A stretch of DNA of 64,000 bases from positions 31,481 to 95,480 of the forward strand of contig NZ_JALPRJ010000034.1 in NCBI RefSeq assembly GCF_030464885.1, given 5' to 3'. A model generated the notes under the pieces. The model was not told where the DNA came from and did no database searches. It saw nothing but the letters and a program-made list of their open reading frames with translations. Below, piece by piece: positions 61,519 to 64,000 of the stretch (position 1 is the stretch's first letter; every line of letters begins with the position of its first letter). The translations under genes were made by a program, and so were the position numbers. The DNA is from Caballeronia sp. SEWSISQ10-4 2 (GTDB taxonomy: Bacteria > Pseudomonadota > Gammaproteobacteria > Burkholderiales > Burkholderiaceae).

Positions 61519-62078
61519 GTGAGCGCCCGGCGGCGCAGCGCGGGCTGCGTTGTGGGGCAGAGCCGTGACCTCGGGGTGTCGCTGGCGAGCTCGTCAGCGA
61601 TTTTGTCCCGCGACCGCCAGCCTGACGGCAGCAGGGCCTTTGCCTTGCTGCCCGCATGGCGTTGCTATCATGCGGACTCCGGAACGCTGGCCCAGCGCGC
61701 GATCGTGTTCGTTGTCCGCTCTTTCACGCCAAGCGCACCGGGTCTGGACGTGACTCTGGACATATGTGCAAATCGCGTCTTTCGGTCGGAAAATCCAGCG
61801 CCGCGCGTTGAAAAGCGGCCCTCGAACCCATAAATCGCGTGTGCGGTAAAATGGCGGATTACGCGTGAGGAAGCGGGGAATGCGGAACATTCGCTCCGAA
61901 CGCGCGGGTCTTCGTAGCATCGGCCCGATTCTCGCGTATCGCCGGAAATTCCGCTTTAGCATCACGCATTGCTTTCGTTGCGCCTTCGATGTGTTGTCGC
62001 CGGAATCGAGCCCGAGTTTTACAACGGCCGCCGGAACGCACTACTGCGCCGCCCTGATTCCGCACTATCCATGAAGCC
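61519..62078. other. 560-base gap between the aldo-keto reductase gene and fpr
   Basis: Open frames of about 100-120 codons exist on both strands (61519-61833 plus, 61594-61965 minus), but none resembles a known family or has a good RBS. A TAAAAT-like -10 near 61846 may belong to fpr. Nothing else can be supported. Confidence 0.4.
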
Positions 62079-62849
62079 ATGAGCAACCTTAATCCTCAAA
62101 CCGTTCTAAGCGTCCATCACTGGACCGACACGCTGTTCAGCTTCACTTGCACGCGCGATTCCGCGTTCCGTTTCGAAAACGGCCAGTTCACCATGGTCGG
62201 CCTGGAAGTCGATGGCAAGCCGCTGCTCCGCGCTTATAGCCTGGCGAGCGCGAACTACGAAGAGCATCTCGAATTTCTCAGCATCAAGGTGCAGGACGGT
62301 CCCCTGACGTCGCGTCTTCAGCATTTGAAGGTGGGCGATCCGGTGCTGATCGGCAAGAAGCCTGTGGGTACGCTGGTCGCTGACAACCTCCTGCCCGGCA
62401 AAACGCTGTGGCTGTTGTCGACGGGCACGGGCCTGGCTCCGTTCATGTCGATCATCAAGGACCCGGACGTGTATGACCGCTTCGACAAGATCGTGCTCAC
62501 GCACACTTGCCGTTTCGTCGATGAACTCGCGTACAAGGATTTCATCACCGAGCACCTTCCGGCACACGAGCATCTGGGCGAACTGATCCAGGAAAAGCTG
62601 GTGTATTACCCGACGGTCACGCGCGAAGAGTTCGCGAATCGCGGCCGGATCACGGATCTGATCGAAACGAAGAAGCTGTTCGCCGATCTGGACGTGGCGC
62701 CGTTCTCGGTGGAAAACGACCGCGTGATGCTCTGCGGCAGCCCACACATGCTGCGCGACACGCGCCAGCTCCTCGATGAAATGGGCTTCCAGGAAGGCAG
62801 CAACAATCATCCGGGACATTACGTCGTGGAGAAGGCTTTCGTCGGCTGA
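62079..62849 (+). CDS. fpr: ferredoxin/flavodoxin--NADP+ reductase
   Basis: 256 residues, the bacterial subclass length. FAD-binding RAYSLAS (about 52-58), phosphate loop LTSRLQ, NADP motif STGTGLAPFMS, and the C-terminal VVEKAFVG that caps the flavin in proteobacterial Fpr. It passes electrons between NADPH and ferredoxin or flavodoxin, often under oxidative stress. A terminator follows 40 bases later. Confidence 0.95.
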   Translation: MSNLNPQTVLSVHHWTDTLFSFTCTRDSAFRFENGQFTMVGLEVDGKPLLRAYSLASANYEEHLEFLSIKVQDGPLTSRLQHLKVGDPVLIGKKPVGTLVADNLLPGKTLWLLSTGTGLAPFMSIIKDPDVYDRFDKIVLTHTCRFVDELAYKDFITEHLPAHEHLGELIQEKLVYYPTVTREEFANRGRITDLIETKKLFADLDVAPFSVENDRVMLCGSPHMLRDTRQLLDEMGFQEGSNNHPGHYVVEKAFVG

Positions 62850-62888
62850 GCTCGTCCTGCCAGCTTTGCTGGCGTGCTGGAAAACAAG

Positions 62889-62916
62889 AACCGAAGCCTT
62901 CGCGCTTCGGTTTTTT
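62889..62916 (+). terminator. intrinsic terminator after fpr
   Basis: Stem AACCGAAGC / GCTTCGGTT, loop CTTCGC, then six T in total. The following 62930-63130 stretch is AT-rich and contains AGCTGA/TCAGCT near 63011; a GATAAAAT-like -10 near 63135 may serve the permease remnant. Confidence 0.88.
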
Positions 62917-63201
62917 CATCTGGCGGGGTCATCAACCAATCGCGATATGCAACTCCGCGTTGCGACAAAAGCCCTTAAGAGCGGCTTTTACCAATGATTC
63001 AACTTACAAAAGCTGAACTCAGCTCAAATTGCCAAGATCGTGCAATTTTCAAACATTTTCATTGAAATTTTCTTCTCAAAAAGAAGTCAAAATTCGATTG
63101 TCCGCAACGTTTTGCGACGCTTAACCTCCTCCATCCGATAAAATCGCGGGTTTTCCAATCGATTTGGCGCACCGCGCTCGGGGTTTGAGGAGTCACCGTT
63201 C

Positions 63202-63899
63202 ATGTCCCTGTTCCGTAAGAAAAGCATCGAGCACATGCTCGCCGGCGCGCAACGCGCCGGACTCAAAAAAACGCTGGGGGCGCTCGATCTGACGTTTCTG
63301 GGCGTCGGCGCGATTATCGGCACGGGGATTTTCGTGCTCACCGGGCCGGCGCGGTGCAAGCTGGCCCGGCGCTGATGATGTCGTTCATCCTCGCGGCCAT
63401 TGCATGCGGTCTGGCGGCCCTCGCCTACGCAGAGTTTGCATCGACGATTCCTGTTGCCGGTTCTATCTATACGTACTCGTGCGCGACGCTCGGTGAACTG
63501 GCCGCGTGGGTCATCGGCTGGGACTTGATGCTGGAATACGGACTCGCGACATCGGCGGTGTCGGTTGGCTGGTCGGGTTATCTGCAATCGCTGCTGTTGG
63601 GCTTCGGCGTTGGCTTGCCTACCGTCCTCACCGCCGCGCCGGGCGCCGTGCCGGGTCAGTTCACGCTGTTCAACCTGCCCGCGTTTCTCGTGATGATGGT
63701 GATCACCGCGCTGTTGTCGATCGGTATCAAGGAATCGGCGCGCGTGAACAACGTGATGGTCGCGATCAAGGTCGCGGTCGTGCTGATGGTGATCGGCGTC
63801 GGCGTGTTCCACGTCACGCCCGCCAATTGGCATCCGTTCATGCCGAACGGCTGGAACGATGTGTTCGGTGCGACAGCCGTGATGTTCTTTGCGTTTATC
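63202..63899 (+). pseudogene. APC-family amino acid permease, frameshifted and truncated
   Basis: The start MSLFRKKSIEHMLAG and LDLTFLGVGAIIGTGIFVLTG matches cationic/aromatic amino acid permeases of the APC family. After LTG one base is missing near 63345: ACCGGGCCGGC should read ACCGGGACCGGC for the conserved TGTGAVQAG. The first frame stops at 63375, while the next frame continues GAVQAGPALMMSF through about six membrane segments to VMFFAFI. There the conserved GFDAVS is absent and the sequence becomes unrelated after 63899. The intact family has about 460 residues, so more than half is missing. Confidence 0.85.
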
Positions 63900-64000
63900 A
63901 GGTTGCGCGAAAGACCTCGGCCTTCAGGCCGGAGATGGACAGCGTGCCAGATGATTGCCTGTGGCTTAGGAACACTTATACTGTATGTATGAACAGTGTT
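63900..64000. mobile_element. unrelated sequence joined to the permease; probable insertion edge
   Basis: From about 63900 the permease similarity ends. The new sequence begins with a hairpin CTCGGCC-TTCA-GGCCG(G)AG (63916-63934) reminiscent of IS200/IS605-type ends or TnpB guide-RNA scaffolds. A LexA-type box follows. No terminal inverted repeat or target duplication can be checked because the window ends. Confidence 0.4.
63981..63996. promoter_or_regulatory. LexA/SOS-box-like site
   Basis: CTGTATGTATGAACAG fits the gammaproteobacterial-type CTGT-N8-ACAG LexA consensus exactly, with TA before it as in strong boxes. An outer dyad AACACT / AGTGTT (63971-63976, 63995-64000) surrounds it. The controlled gene would lie beyond the window. 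Confidence 0.55.

Noticed and set aside
61519..61965. Possible small genes between the aldo-keto reductase gene and fpr
   Set aside because: Arg-rich open frames on both strands without homology or RBS; typical background in GC-rich DNA.

Overview
The window is a stretch of betaproteobacterial chromosome, most like Burkholderiaceae of the Paraburkholderia/Caballeronia type. I base this on GC-rich coding sequence and on gene neighbourhoods I know from that family: def-fmt-LysE-htpX-rsmB-DUF4390-NtrYX, mreBCD-mrdA-rodA opposite gatCAB, metXW, hslVU next to RegBA, and xerC-DUF484-dapF-lpxL-metK. The QueE cluster motif (C31, C46, C49) is the unusual CX14CX2C form known from Burkholderia. No species call is possible without a search.

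Layout. 1-6.3 kb: a thioesterase end, patatin-like lipase, OsmC protein, D-2-hydroxyacid dehydrogenase, pckG and a LysR regulator. 6.4-20 kb: topB, a thioredoxin, a broken dprA, then def-fmt, a LysE exporter, htpX and rsmB-DUF4390-sensor kinase-response regulator, closed by tRNA-Phe. 20.4-24 kb: the 7-deazaguanine operon queC-queE-queD, an HpaI-type aldolase and a Sel1-repeat protein. 24-35 kb: the cell-elongation operon mreB-mreC-mreD-mrdA-rodA (minus strand) divergent from gatC-gatA-gatB, then ppk2-xthA. 36-42 kb: an M48 peptidase overlapping an AmpG-like permease, metX-metW, a HAD nucleotidase and argB. 42-49 kb: a CWC zinc-ribbon-like protein, a broken TPR-glycosyltransferase gene, the redox system regB-regA, hslVU and a dksA lacking most zinc ligands. 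50-57 kb: a CobW-type metal GTPase with a His-rich insert, an RlmI-like methyltransferase, xerC, DUF484, dapF, an LpxL-type acyltransferase and metK. 58-64 kb: a phytanoyl-CoA dioxygenase homologue, DUF3185 and MscS proteins, an aldo-keto reductase, fpr, and an amino-acid permease that is frameshifted and then cut off by unrelated sequence carrying a strong LexA-type box.

Two themes stand out. First, the metK leader (56070-56221) contains a perfect 14-bp inverted repeat whose right arm covers the metK Shine-Dalgarno and reaches the GTG start. A competing small hairpin and two possible upstream peptides overlap the left arm. This looks like a translational switch, and I do not recognise it as a known SAM riboswitch class. 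Second, there is erosion: three clear pseudogenes (dprA, the TPR-glycosyltransferase, the permease), several perfect 8-17 bp tandem duplications (one inside dprA), and a C-A mismatch in the tRNA-Phe acceptor stem. This could fit a host-restricted lineage early in genome decay, such as the plant leaf-nodule Caballeronia, but sequencing or assembly error must be excluded for the smallest lesions.
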